A DNA stretch of 64,000 bases, from assembly GCF_041260665.1 (NCBI RefSeq), contig NZ_JBGCCT010000010.1:1-64000 (forward strand), in the 5' to 3' direction. The notes below the pieces were generated by a model that saw only the letters and a program-made list of their open reading frames with translations, searched no databases and had not been told where the DNA came from. A program made the position numbers and the translations under genes. The number at the start of each line of letters is the position of its first letter. The stretch's first letter is position 1. Below, piece after piece: positions 43,764 through 52,294 of the stretch. The stretch comes from Catenulispora sp. GP43. GTDB taxonomy: Bacteria; Actinomycetota; Actinomycetes; Streptomycetales; Catenulisporaceae.

Positions 43764-45002
43764 TCAATCGGCCTCGTGACCGCCGTGGTGCAGGCGGTAG
43801 TGCTGAGCGAGCAGATCACGTCCGTAGTCGTTGCCGTTGGGCGCCCGCACGATGGTGTGGACGTGGAAGCGGGCGGGCTCGGGATTGGTGAGGAAGACAC
43901 CCGGGTGGTTGTCGTACTCGACCAGCAGCACGGGCGAGTGGATCCGGTAGTAGAAGGCGCATTCGTCGTCGTGGCCGCCGCGCCAGGCGAACCGCGTCTC
44001 GTCGAAGTGCTCGCGGACCAGCGCCAGGGTGCGCTCGGCCTGGGTTCCCGGGAGGCGGTCGAGGTAGACCCGGATCAGCTCCACCAGGCCGTCACGCTGG
44101 TCCGGCGACAGGCTCGCCGCGACGATCCCCTCGGGCGGCAGGATGAGGTTGTCGCTTCCCGCCCCGGCCAGATGCCGTCCATTCCACGGACCGGCGAGTT
44201 CGGGTGGTAGGTCCCGCGCACGCAGCGAGGACCCCATCAGGAACTCGCCCTCCCGATCGGGATCCAGGCTTCGGCGCACTGCCAAGGCGACCTCGGTCTC
44301 GTCGCCGAAGGCCTGGACGCCCTCGAACCGTCCCGTCCCGGTCGTCGGCTCGGCGCCGAGGAACACCGGAGCCAGAACCACCTGCCCGCCGACGAAGACA
44401 CAGTGCAGATCCACGTGGTGCCCCATCAGCTGCCATCCCCACGGGGAGTCCCCCGAGGGAGTCCCGAAGACGGTGAACCAGTAGGCGAACTCGGTGAGGG
44501 TGTCCCGGTAGTCGTCGATGAGCTCGCCCAGGTTCGCGTTGAGCGCCATCGCCGCTCGCACCTGGGCATAGCCGGCCGGGCTCAGGCTTGCCTGGATGAC
44601 GGCGAGCGCGCGATCGCGGTCGCGGGCCTCGAGCCGCTCCAGCCGCATTCCCTTCGGGTGCCAGGTCGGGATCGCGTTCGTCCACAGCCGCCACTCCGGC
44701 GCGTCCATCGGCAGGGCAGCGACAGCCCTCTGGTGGGGCGCCAGGCCGTCGAGGTAGGCCCTGGCCGCCATGACGGCGGAGTCCGGGGACGTCCCCGCGC
44801 CGTCGAGACGGTACAGGCCGGTGCGCGGCGTGCCATCCTCGGTGACGCCGACGAAGGGCTCACGGTGCCGGCGCAAGCCGGCGGTCAGCTCGAAGGCCGC
44901 CTCGGTGGGGAGCAGGTCGTCGAACAGATGGGAGTCGACGATGGGCAGCTCGCCCGGAGCGGTCGGCAGGGGGAGGTCTCCCGGGTGTCGCTGGTGAGAC
45001 AT
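43764..45002 (-). CDS. DUF3500 family protein
   Basis: 412 residues from ATG 45002 (AAGG at 6-nt spacing; ATG 45008 abuts it). The conserved end EYDNHPGVFLTNPEPARFHVHTIVR and PNGNDYGRDLLAQHY is characteristic of DUF3500. Histidines in WGWQLMGHHVDLHCVF and HVHTIVR could bind metal. No signal peptide. Last gene of a four-gene minus-strand operon (cupin, aldolase, NTF2-like, DUF3500), suggesting a hydrolytic or binding role in small-molecule catabolism. Confidence 0.85.
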   Translation of the reverse strand: MSHQRHPGDLPLPTAPGELPIVDSHLFDDLLPTEAAFELTAGLRRHREPFVGVTEDGTPRTGLYRLDGAGTSPDSAVMAARAYLDGLAPHQRAVAALPMDAPEWRLWTNAIPTWHPKGMRLERLEARDRDRALAVIQASLSPAGYAQVRAAMALNANLGELIDDYRDTLTEFAYWFTVFGTPSGDSPWGWQLMGHHVDLHCVFVGGQVVLAPVFLGAEPTTGTGRFEGVQAFGDETEVALAVRRSLDPDREGEFLMGSSLRARDLPPELAGPWNGRHLAGAGSDNLILPPEGIVAASLSPDQRDGLVELIRVYLDRLPGTQAERTLALVREHFDETRFAWRGGHDDECAFYYRIHSPVLLVEYDNHPGVFLTNPEPARFHVHTIVRAPNGNDYGRDLLAQHYRLHHGGHEAD

Positions 45003-45010
45003 CAGCATCC

Positions 45011-45508
45011 TTATTCTGTGGGGACGGCCAGGACGTCGCCCGGCGTGAGGAAGCGGTTGTCGATCCGCCGTGCGGCAATGAGCCAGCGGTAGTTCTGCGC
45101 GTCCGGCCCGCCGATCCGCACGAAGCTGTCGAACACGTCGGCGACCAGGACCGGGACGGTCGTCGGAACAGGCGGCTCGCCGTCTTGCGCGTGGAGCACA
45201 AGGGCGGAGACGGCCTCGACACGATCGGTGTCGTGCCGCAGAACATGCAGGTTGGACATCAGATGCCGCGAGACCCGCGGCCCCCGTGCGGCTCGGTCGC
45301 GATACACACCGTCGATCTCTTCGGTGCCGCGGAAGGCCCGGCGCGAGAACGTCAGCTCGGCGTCGGCGGTGAAGAAGTTCGAGGCCGCCGAACCGTCACC
45401 GTGGTCGATCTCGAACCACAGTGCCGTCACCAGCATCGACAGCTCGACGTGCAGAAGGGCCAGGGCCCGGTTGTCGACGGCGTCGAAGCCGCGGGCGTCG
45501 GCGGTCAT
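45011..45508 (-). CDS. SnoaL-like / ring-hydroxylating dioxygenase beta-like NTF2-fold protein
   Basis: 165 residues. The ATG start at 45508 overlaps the aldolase stop (ATGA). Pattern FDAVDNRALALLHVELSMLVTALWFEIDHGDGSAASNFFTADAELTF matches the SnoaL_4/ring-hydroxylating beta-subunit NTF2 family. No alpha subunit is nearby, so it more likely acts as an isomerase/dehydratase-like protein. Ends 8 nt before the DUF3500 start. Confidence 0.8.
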   Translation of the reverse strand: MTADARGFDAVDNRALALLHVELSMLVTALWFEIDHGDGSAASNFFTADAELTFSRRAFRGTEEIDGVYRDRAARGPRVSRHLMSNLHVLRHDTDRVEAVSALVLHAQDGEPPVPTTVPVLVADVFDSFVRIGGPDAQNYRWLIAARRIDNRFLTPGDVLAVPTE

Positions 45509-46257
45509 CGGCCGGTCCCCGCCGTCGAGGCGCGCGCCGCGCGCACCGCATCCTGTCCGCCCTGGCGCAGCATCGCGGTGTCGGCGCCGAGGACGAGGAA
45601 GTCGTACCCGCGACGGTCCAGCAGTTCCGACGCGTTGCCCGAGGCCGTGGTCCCCACGGTGATGTGGTGGTCGGCGCAGGTTCGTTCGGCCGCTGCGACG
45701 AGTCCGGCCAGCGTGCCGTCGCCGTCGGGCAGCCGGCTGGAGACCGCGAGATCGGTCGGGCCGATGAAGACCGCGTCGACGCCGGCGACCCGACCGATCC
45801 CGGCGATCGCCGCCAGCGCTGCGACGCTCTCGGTCTGGACCACCAGACGGACCTCATCGTTGCCGGTCCGCAGGTAGTCTCCGAGGGCTTCCAGGCCCCA
45901 GCGGCCGGCCCGTCCGGAGGTGCTGGCCCCGCGGCCTCCGAGCGGTGGGAACCGGGTCGCGCGCACGGCGTCGCGCGCCCGGGTGACGTCGTCGACCTGC
46001 GGGACGAACAGGCCTGCGGCACCGGCGTCGAGCGGGACCTGGACGTCCCGCGGGGCGGTGCCAGCCACCCGGACGAACGGCGCGACCCCGCAGCCGCGGG
46101 CCAGCCCGATCATGGTCGACATCGTCCGGACGTCGATCGCCGCGTGCTCGGCGTCGATCACGACGAAGTCGAACCCGGCGAGCGCGAGCAGTTCGACGCT
46201 CTCCGGCGCGGGGAGCTTGACCCAGGCCCCGAGCCGGGGGAACGAATCGCCGGTCAC
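45505..46257 (-). CDS. HpcH/HpaI aldolase/citrate lyase family protein
   Basis: 250 residues from GTG 46257, overlapping the cupin TGA. TIM-barrel class II aldolase features: LGAWVKLPAPESVELLALAGFDFVVIDAEHAAID, the metal-binding VQTESVAAL and DAVFIGPTDLAVS. Family members cleave 4-hydroxy-2-oxo acids to pyruvate plus an aldehyde. The barrel arginine and histidine partners (APFVRVAGTAP; EHA) are present. Likely performs C-C cleavage in the same pathway as the monooxygenase. Confidence 0.9.
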   Translation of the reverse strand: MTGDSFPRLGAWVKLPAPESVELLALAGFDFVVIDAEHAAIDVRTMSTMIGLARGCGVAPFVRVAGTAPRDVQVPLDAGAAGLFVPQVDDVTRARDAVRATRFPPLGGRGASTSGRAGRWGLEALGDYLRTGNDEVRLVVQTESVAALAAIAGIGRVAGVDAVFIGPTDLAVSSRLPDGDGTLAGLVAAAERTCADHHITVGTTASGNASELLDRRGYDFLVLGADTAMLRQGGQDAVRAARASTAGTGR

Positions 46258-47099
46258 GGCCGGCCCGCCTGGTACTCGCCGGCGTTGAGCACCCAGCCGT
46301 TGGCCAGGAAGTCCTCGCGCGGCGGGGCGAAGACGTCGATGAGCGTGTGCGGGCCCGGGCCCACGGCCCGGGTGGTGTGCACCACGGTCGGCGGGATCAA
46401 CGTCATCGAGGGGCTGCCGACCTCGACGTGCTCGTCGGCGCGCCACTGGCTCATCCGAGGAGTCCACGGGACCCGCAGGTGATGGGCGTACCTCCCGACC
46501 AGGGTCACCGACATCTGCTCGAAGTCCTCGTGCGAATGCGGCGAGAGCCGTTCGGTGTCGCGCGGTCCCTCCTGCACGGGAAACCAGTTCACCATCAGCG
46601 ACCTCGTCCGGAAGATCCGGCCCAGGCGGCCCTGTTCGTCGGGTGCGTCGCGCAGACGACGTATCCGAACGCTGTCATTGCCCGTCTCGGCGAGCGCCGG
46701 CAACGGCGTGGTCCGCGGGTCGGCCCCGGCGGCGTGGTTGACGGCCCGCCTCATCTGCTCCTCGCAGCGGGCGGTGAAGACCCGCACCACGGTGGTCGGC
46801 GCCGTCGTGTGCACGGTGCTCGTGCCGGCCGGTACGACGACGAATGCGGCTTCGGACACGGACACCGGTGCCCGACCGTCGTGCTCCACACTCACCACCG
46901 CGTCGCCCTGGACGAGCAGCACGTATTCGTCGGGCAGGTCGTGCTCGGTGAGGCGATCACCTGGTTCGAGCTCGGTGACCGCCACAACGAAGTTCCGGCC
47001 GCACACCGACCAGGTCCGGCTGCCGCCGCGGACCTGGTCCGGATCACGTTTCGAAACCTCGTCGACGACGGCGGCTCCCACGGTTACAGCGATGGTCAT
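46254..47099 (-). CDS. Bicupin domain protein
   Basis: 281 residues from ATG 47099, with GAGGAG 8 nt upstream. Two cupin lobes: N-terminal VTELEPGDRLTEHDLPDEYVLLVQGDAVVSVE and C-terminal LSPHSHEDFEQMSVTLVGRYAHHL with the metal-ligand pattern H-x-H...E and a later VVHTTRAVG. May be a dioxygenase, isomerase or sensor; no close named family recognised. First gene of the operon. Confidence 0.8.
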   Translation of the reverse strand: MTIAVTVGAAVVDEVSKRDPDQVRGGSRTWSVCGRNFVVAVTELEPGDRLTEHDLPDEYVLLVQGDAVVSVEHDGRAPVSVSEAAFVVVPAGTSTVHTTAPTTVVRVFTARCEEQMRRAVNHAAGADPRTTPLPALAETGNDSVRIRRLRDAPDEQGRLGRIFRTRSLMVNWFPVQEGPRDTERLSPHSHEDFEQMSVTLVGRYAHHLRVPWTPRMSQWRADEHVEVGSPSMTLIPPTVVHTTRAVGPGPHTLIDVFAPPREDFLANGWVLNAGEYQAGRP

Positions 47100-47266
47100 C
47101 GGGCCTTCTCCTCGGGTGCGTCGTGACGACTCGAGCTTCCCGCCGGCCCGGGGCGGGGAACAATCGCGAGTTTCCGAGCGCACCGATCGGCGAAACCGAA
47201 CGATCCGTGGAACGGCACGGCGGCACCGCCGCCAGTCAAGGCATCGGGTTGGGGATCCCGGCCGCG

Positions 47267-47644
47267 TTACTCGTGGTCGAGCCGCAGTGTGGTCGCCGCG
47301 GCCTCGGCCGTCACCATCGAACCGGCGCCGCCATGGCCGTATTTGGCGCGGTAGGCGGCGTCGACGTCGGTGGTCACCTGGGACGAGGTGCCGCCGAGGT
47401 CTTCGATGGCGACGTCGGCTTCCAGACCCGGCACGCGGATCCGGGCCCGGCGCGAGCGCAGGGCCTCCCCGAACCAGCCGGTGTCCCGTCGGTACCAGGT
47501 CCGCACGTACACCTGCCCGCCGGTGCACACGACCCAGATCGGCACCCGGCGCCGCAGGCTGCCGTCCGGACGCCTGACAGCGATCTCCAGTTCTCGGGCC
47601 GTGTTGATGAGGCGCAGCTCGTCCGGGGACCACGAGGCAGTCAT
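47267..47644 (-). CDS. DUF2255 family protein
   Basis: 125 residues. Pattern SPDELRLINTARELEIAVRRPDGSLRRRVPIWVVCTGGQVYVRTWYRRDTGWFGEAL is typical of DUF2255, a split-barrel family related to F420/flavin-binding proteins. Stand-alone small gene between the cupin and SDR genes on the same strand. Function unknown. Confidence 0.82.
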   Translation of the reverse strand: MTASWSPDELRLINTARELEIAVRRPDGSLRRRVPIWVVCTGGQVYVRTWYRRDTGWFGEALRSRRARIRVPGLEADVAIEDLGGTSSQVTTDVDAAYRAKYGHGGAGSMVTAEAAATTLRLDHE

Positions 47645-47702
47645 GATCGAGACCTTACTGCGCGGTGGCCGTCGATCGCCGCATTGGCGAGCGGCCGTTG
47701 CC

Positions 47703-48479
47703 TCATGCGATGTGCGGGTTGCCGTTGGAGGCGCCGAGGCCGCCGTCCACGCGGATGTGGGCGCCGTTCACGAAGCTGGCCGCCGAGCCGGCGAGGAACG
47801 TGATGACCGAGGCCGTCTCGGCGGGCTGACCGAAGCGCCGCATCGGCACCCGGTTGAGCGCGGCACCGACGATGTCGTCGCTCTGCAGGAATCCCGCGGT
47901 CATGTCCGTGGAGATCATGCTGGGATGGACGGCGTTCACCCGCACGCCGTCCGCACCGTGGTCGAGCGCCATCGCGTTGGTCAGGTTGGTCACCGCGCCC
48001 TTGGCCGCGTCATAGGCGGCCAGGCCCCAGTCCCCACCGAGCCCGGACGCCGAGCCGACGTTGACGATGCTGCCGCTGACTGCGCGCAGGTACGGAAGCG
48101 CGGCCTTGGACGTGAAGAAGACTCCGTCCAGGTCCGTGGCCATGACACGGCGCCAGCCGGTGGCGTCGAGGTCGGCGACGCTGCCCAGCGGTTCGACGAT
48201 CGCGGCGTTGTTGACCAGGGTGTCCAGCCTGCCGTGCTCCCGCGCCACGGCGTCCACCAGCCCGGTGATCTCGCGCTCCTGCGACACGTCGCCGACCCGG
48301 GCGATCACCGTCGAGCCGGCCGGCGCCTCGGACACCACCGCGTCCAGCTTCGCCTTCGTGCGGCCGACGATCACCACGGTGGCGCCCGCCGCGGCGAAGC
48401 GGTGAGCGGTGGCCGCGCCGATGCCCGATCCCCCGCCGGTGACGATGACCACTTTGCCGGTGAATTCGTCTTCAGCCAT
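47703..48479 (-). CDS. Short-chain dehydrogenase/reductase (SDR, glucose/3-oxoacyl reductase-like)
   Basis: 258 residues from ATG 48479; the longer start at 48521 adds an unlikely extension. Classical SDR: TGGGSGIG (about 15-22), NNAA, catalytic S in GSASGLGG, Y-x-x-x-K in YDAAK, and PSMISTDMT. NAD(P)H-dependent oxidation or reduction of an alcohol/ketone in the surrounding catabolic cluster. Divergence from its AraC neighbour: both are on the minus strand, the AraC gene upstream. Confidence 0.92.
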   Translation of the reverse strand: MAEDEFTGKVVIVTGGGSGIGAATAHRFAAAGATVVIVGRTKAKLDAVVSEAPAGSTVIARVGDVSQEREITGLVDAVAREHGRLDTLVNNAAIVEPLGSVADLDATGWRRVMATDLDGVFFTSKAALPYLRAVSGSIVNVGSASGLGGDWGLAAYDAAKGAVTNLTNAMALDHGADGVRVNAVHPSMISTDMTAGFLQSDDIVGAALNRVPMRRFGQPAETASVITFLAGSAASFVNGAHIRVDGGLGASNGNPHIA

Positions 48480-48598
48480 CAGATCTTCAACTCCTTGCGC
48501 GTCAGGGGCTGTCCCTGTCACGGAAGCCTAAGAAGGCTGCGACGCACGGCGATTGAACCGCAGCGCCATCCGAACAGAACGTCGGCGCCAAGGGCGGC

Positions 48599-49573
48599 TC
48601 ACTGCACGCCGACCGAGCGGGCGTACTCCGTGGGTGTGCGGCCGTACTGCTTCTTGAAGGTGCGGATGAAGTGGCTGCTGTCGGCGAACTGCCAGTGCGC
48701 CGCGAGTTCCGTGACGCTCAGCGATCCGCCGGGCCTGCTCAGCGCGAGCCGGGCTTCCTCCAGCCGTCGCTGGCGGATATAGGAGATCACCGTCTCCCCC
48801 GCCGCGGTGAACGCGCGTTGCAGCGTGCGCACGGAGACGTTGAGCTCCCGCGCCAGTACCGCGGCGGACAGATCGGGATCGGCGAGCCGGCGCTCGACGA
48901 TATCCTTGGCCGCCTGCGCCAGGGCCGGGGCCAGCAGCGGTTCGGCGTCGTCGAACCGGCGCCTGGCCACCGCTTTGGCCAGTTCGATCAGGGTGCTGTG
49001 GGCCGCCTGCACGCCGGCCGGGGCGAGGTCGGGCATCGTGCTGTGGACCATGTTCGTGTGCGCGATGAGCAGCCGCATTTCGGCCGAGTCCGCCGGGCCG
49101 GTCAGGGCTCGCCCGCCGAGCAGCGGTTTGAGGGTGGTGGCGGGCAGCACGAGGACCTTCGCCGTGGTGTCCGCTGTCGTCTCGAAGTGCGAGGACCGCC
49201 CGACCAGCTTGAGGAGGAACTGCCCGGCCGACACGGTGCGCTCGCTGCGATCGTGCGGCCCGCCGAGGGTCCACGCGCCGCGCTTGACGACGTAGAGCCG
49301 CACCACGTCTTCGATCCCGTTCACCGGACCGTCGGTCCGGATCACCGACGCGCCGTGCAGGTCGGTGATCGCGACGTCGTGGACCCTGGTGGCCCGGCTC
49401 CGCACCCGGAAGTCCCTGATCGTCGCCTGGCTGAACGTCGGCAGCGGGACACCGTCGCCGAACTCCTTCTCCCAGCCGCGTCGGAACGCGGCGAAGGCGC
49501 GTGACACGCCGTCGGCTTCGGCTTCGGCTTCGGCTTCGGCTTCGGCTTCGGCTTCGGCTTCGGTAGCGCTCAT
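48599..49573 (-). CDS. AraC family transcriptional regulator (cupin/AraC_binding_2)
   Basis: 324 residues. N-terminal Glu-Ala repeat tail (8 EA units encoded by a hexamer array), an AraC_binding_2-type domain (VRLYVVKRGAWTLGGPHDRSERTVSAGQFLLK) and two C-terminal HTHs (LAQAAKDIVERRLADPDLSAAVLARELNVSVRTLQRAF; SVTELAAHWQFADSSHFIRTFKKQYGRTPTEYAR). Likely controls the SDR or the surrounding catabolic genes. Confidence 0.92.
   Translation of the reverse strand: MSATEAEAEAEAEAEAEAEADGVSRAFAAFRRGWEKEFGDGVPLPTFSQATIRDFRVRSRATRVHDVAITDLHGASVIRTDGPVNGIEDVVRLYVVKRGAWTLGGPHDRSERTVSAGQFLLKLVGRSSHFETTADTTAKVLVLPATTLKPLLGGRALTGPADSAEMRLLIAHTNMVHSTMPDLAPAGVQAAHSTLIELAKAVARRRFDDAEPLLAPALAQAAKDIVERRLADPDLSAAVLARELNVSVRTLQRAFTAAGETVISYIRQRRLEEARLALSRPGGSLSVTELAAHWQFADSSHFIRTFKKQYGRTPTEYARSVGVQ
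49514..49561. repeat. (GGCTTC)8 microsatellite encoding an EA repeat
   Basis: Eight perfect hexamers inside the AraC-type gene. Because the unit is 6 bp, copy-number changes keep the frame and alter only the length of the acidic tail. Confidence 0.9.
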
Positions 49574-49723
49574 AGCCGCACTCTCCTTCGGGTCTGCCGC
49601 TCAGGCGCACGTCTGGCGCTGATGTTCTGCCGGGACGGCGTCGGCGTTCACTCGCGTGCTCTTCCGGTCCTCCTACGCTGCAGTTCAGACCCCCAGTCCG
49701 GGCCACGAACCCACGGAGAAAGG

Positions 49724-49885
49724 CGCGGCAGGCACACCGGAGGGTGGTTCGGCATCCCCCCGTCGGGCAACCGGGTCGAGTTCCGGGTGATGGACCTGGT
49801 CCGCTACCGGGACGGGAAGTGGGCCGAGCACTGGGCGGTCGCCGACGCGGTGACGCTGCTGCGCCAGACCGGCGCCCTGGGCTGA
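49724..49885 (+). pseudogene. C-terminal remnant of a SnoaL-like ester cyclase
   Basis: The frame HTGGWFGIPPSGNRVEFRVMDLVRYRDGKWAEHWAV ending in LLRQTGALG is the C-terminal third of a SnoaL-type polyketide cyclase/ester cyclase. The upstream bases do not continue the family and no start codon or RBS fits, so this is a 5'-truncated leftover. Its stop codon begins a tandem repeat. Confidence 0.65.
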
Positions 49886-49934
49886 ACCGACTGTCCGGGC
49901 TGAACCGGCTGTCCGGGCTGAACCGACTGTCCGG
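49881..49934. repeat. Three 18-bp tandem repeats overlapping a stop codon
   Basis: Units 49881-49898, 49899-49916 and 49917-49934 (GCTGAACCGACTGTCCGG, second copy with one change). Each contains the TGA of the pseudogene frame, so it duplicates the gene's end. Confidence 0.9.
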
Positions 49935-49959
49935 GTTCTGAGCTCCGGCACCGTCGTGC

Positions 49960-50550
49960 TCACGCCGGAGCCGGCGCGGTAAGCAGGGCGCGGACGGCGT
50001 TCTCGACATGGCGGGCGCGCTTCTCGGAGTCCGGGACGTCGATGGCCGCCTCGTACTCGGGGCTGACCGAGACCCAGCCGGTGGCCAGGTGCAGCACGAA
50101 TCCGAGCAGGAAGCCCGGGTGCAGGTGCGCCGGCAGGTCGCCGTTCTTCTGGGTGCGGGCGATGGCGTCGATCTGACTACGGGCATAGGCCATGCCAGCC
50201 GGGTTGAGCTCGTCGTCGGTGCGCTCCAGGCGCTGCCAGGTGCACAGGCGCATGATCTCGGGCCGGCGTTCGTGCAGCCGGACCAGGCGGGCGGCGTAGC
50301 CGGGCAGGTCCGTCGGATCGAACGGGACCTCGGCTTCCATCTCGCCGATCGCCCGCTCCAGAGCGGCGTCGAAGAGCTGGGACTTGCCGCCGAAGTAGTG
50401 GTAGATCTGCGACTTGTTCGACTCGGCCGCCTCCCCGATCCGGTCGACCCGCGCGCCTGCGAAGCCGAACCGGGCGAACTCCCGATAAGCGGCCTCCAGC
50501 AGCCTGAGACGGGTGGCTTGGGCGTCGTAGGGAGCCATGCCCTCCACCAT
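49960..50550 (-). CDS. TetR family transcriptional regulator
   Basis: 196 residues from ATG 50550 (193 with the second ATG at 50538). HTH: RLRLLEAAYREFARFGFAGARVDRIGEAAESNKSQIYHYFGGKSQLF; a TetR_C-type effector domain follows. It is divergent from an alpha/beta hydrolase operon and only 2 bp from a large inverted repeat, so autoregulation and control of that operon are likely. No clear RBS at 50550; GGAGG precedes 50538 too closely. Confidence 0.9.
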   Translation of the reverse strand: MVEGMAPYDAQATRLRLLEAAYREFARFGFAGARVDRIGEAAESNKSQIYHYFGGKSQLFDAALERAIGEMEAEVPFDPTDLPGYAARLVRLHERRPEIMRLCTWQRLERTDDELNPAGMAYARSQIDAIARTQKNGDLPAHLHPGFLLGFVLHLATGWVSVSPEYEAAIDVPDSEKRARHVENAVRALLTAPAPA

Positions 50551-50551
50551 A

Positions 50552-50600
50552 TTTTCTGAACGGTTAGTTGAAAAGTGAATTCGACTAACCGTTCAGAAAA
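50552..50600. promoter_or_regulatory. Perfect 17-bp inverted repeat, probable TetR operator
   Basis: TTTTCTGAACGGTTAGT (50552-50568) and its exact reverse complement (50584-50600), 15-bp spacer, in an AT-rich gap. Each arm contains the semi-symmetrical CTGAACGGTTAG, so it may be a pair of operators. Confidence 0.85.
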
Positions 50601-50651
50601 ATCTTCGCACTCGTGAGAGTCCGCTTGCACGTACGCCGCGGCACGCCTACT

Positions 50652-50678
50652 CTCGTAAGAGTTGACTCTCATTACGAG
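50652..50678. promoter_or_regulatory. Second inverted repeat upstream of the hydrolase operon
   Basis: CTCGTAA (50652-50658) and TTACGAG (50672-50678), flanking TTGACT (50662-50667), a possible -35 element. It could be a distinct operator. Confidence 0.45.
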
Positions 50679-50721
50679 ATACAACTCCGATCAGCATCCC
50701 GAGAACACGGAGAAACCCATC

Positions 50722-51531
50722 ATGATCACCACTACTCACACCGTTGACCTGGCCGGGATCGGCGCGGTCGAGACGACCGTCGCCGACTACGGCTCCGCGA
50801 CCGGCCAGCCGTTCCTGCTGCTGCACGGCGGCGCCGGGCCGCAGTCCGTGACCGGCTTCGCCGAGAAGTTCGCCGCCGAGCACCAGGTGCGGGTACTCGT
50901 CCCGACGCACCCGGGGTTCGGCGGCACCACACGCCCCGAAGCCCTGCACTCGGTCGCCGGGCTGGCCGCGCTCCACCAGGGCCTGCTCGACCAGATGGAC
51001 CTGGCCGACGTCACCGTGATCGGCAACTCGATCGGCGGCTGGATCGCCGCGGAGATCGCGCTGCTGAAGTCGCCGCGCGTCAGCGGCATCGTGCTGATCG
51101 ACGCGGTGGGCATCGAGGTGCCCGGTCACCCGGTCGCCGACTTCTTCGCGCTGACCATGGACGAGGTCTTCACCCGCAGCTTCCACGACCCCGCACCCTT
51201 CCGCGTCGACCCCGCGGCCCTGCCTCCGGCCGCGCAGGCGATCGCCGCCGGCAACCGGGCCGCCATCGCCGCCTACGCGGGCTCGGCCATGACCGACCCC
51301 ACGCTCGTCGCGCGTCTCGGGACGCTGGAGATCCCGACCCTCGTGCTGTGGGGCGACAGCGACGGGATCGTCGACCTCGACTACGGACGCGCCTACGCCG
51401 CGGCGATTCCGCTGGCGCAATTCCAGGTGCTGCCGGCCACCGGCCACCAGCCGCAGATGGAAACCCCCGACCAGGTCGTCCGGGCGATCTGGGACAGCGC
51501 CGACACCGACTTCTCCGCCTTCGCCCGCTAA
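50722..51531 (+). CDS. Alpha/beta hydrolase
   Basis: 269 residues from ATG 50722 (weak CGGAG RBS). Oxyanion motif LLLHGGAG, nucleophile elbow GNSIGG (S103), acid in LWGDSDGIVD (near 214) and histidine in ATGHQPQ (near 243). Small esterase/lactonase-like hydrolase; probable TetR target. Ends 11 nt before the metallo-hydrolase gene. Confidence 0.9.
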   Translation: MITTTHTVDLAGIGAVETTVADYGSATGQPFLLLHGGAGPQSVTGFAEKFAAEHQVRVLVPTHPGFGGTTRPEALHSVAGLAALHQGLLDQMDLADVTVIGNSIGGWIAAEIALLKSPRVSGIVLIDAVGIEVPGHPVADFFALTMDEVFTRSFHDPAPFRVDPAALPPAAQAIAAGNRAAIAAYAGSAMTDPTLVARLGTLEIPTLVLWGDSDGIVDLDYGRAYAAAIPLAQFQVLPATGHQPQMETPDQVVRAIWDSADTDFSAFAR

Positions 51532-51542
51532 GGAAACCGACC

Positions 51543-52289
51543 ATGCCCAAGACCGCGGTCACCCGCATCACGCACAGCTGCCACCTGATAGAGATCGGCG
51601 GCCGGACGTTCCTGACAGACCCTTGGTTCACCACCAAGCCCGGCTACTACCAGGGCGAGCCGATCGCCATCGGCATCCCCGACCTGCCCCGGCTCGACGG
51701 CGTGCTGATCAGCCACGAGCACTACGACCACTGCGACCTCGACGCCTTCGCCGCCTACCGCGACCGCTCGGTCCCGCTGTTCGTCGCCGAGACCGTCGTG
51801 CCCCTGGCCCGCAAGCACGGCTTCACCGACGTCACCGCCCTGCGTCCCTGGGAGCAGGCCGAGGTCGGGGGCGTCACGATCACCGCGACGCCCGGCAAGC
51901 ACGGGATCCACGAGGTCACCTTCGTCCTGCGCGCCGGCTCCGACGCGGTGTACTTCGCCGGCGACACCATGCTCATCCCCGAACTCGCCGAGATCCCGAA
52001 GCGGCTCGGGCACGTCAATCTGGCTCTGCTGCCCACCAACGGCCTGCACGTCCGGCCCGCGAACAACATGCAGGTCGTCATGACCGCCGCCGAGGCCGCC
52101 GAACTGACGGCGATCCTCAAGCCCGAGCTGGCCGTGCCGCACCACTACGCCTTCACCAAGGGCTTCCTCGGCGACCGGCTGATCACCAGCAGCGACAAGG
52201 ACCCACTGCACTACCGGGACGCGACCCGCGAGCTGGCCCCCGACACCACCGTTCGGGTCGTCGAACCCGGCATCCGAATCGAGCTCTGA
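51543..52289 (+). CDS. Metallo-beta-lactamase-fold hydrolase (UlaG-like)
   Basis: 248 residues. Metal motif SHEHYDHCD (H58-x-H60-x-D62-H63), later histidine in GKHG and the AGDTM loop (about 140), and HHYAFTKGF. UlaG/ROMO-type MBL proteins hydrolyse lactones or phosphodiesters. In an operon with an alpha/beta hydrolase and DHA2 exporter, it suggests detoxification of an ester/lactone compound. Confidence 0.88.
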   Translation: MPKTAVTRITHSCHLIEIGGRTFLTDPWFTTKPGYYQGEPIAIGIPDLPRLDGVLISHEHYDHCDLDAFAAYRDRSVPLFVAETVVPLARKHGFTDVTALRPWEQAEVGGVTITATPGKHGIHEVTFVLRAGSDAVYFAGDTMLIPELAEIPKRLGHVNLALLPTNGLHVRPANNMQVVMTAAEAAELTAILKPELAVPHHYAFTKGFLGDRLITSSDKDPLHYRDATRELAPDTTVRVVEPGIRIEL

Positions 52290-52294
52290 CCTCC

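Noticed and set aside
41644-43767. 707-residue minus-strand open frame
   Set aside because: Antisense of the flavin reductase and monooxygenase; no domain signature.
49514-49561. Hexamer array as a phase-variation switch
   Set aside because: The unit is a multiple of three, so it cannot switch the frame on and off.
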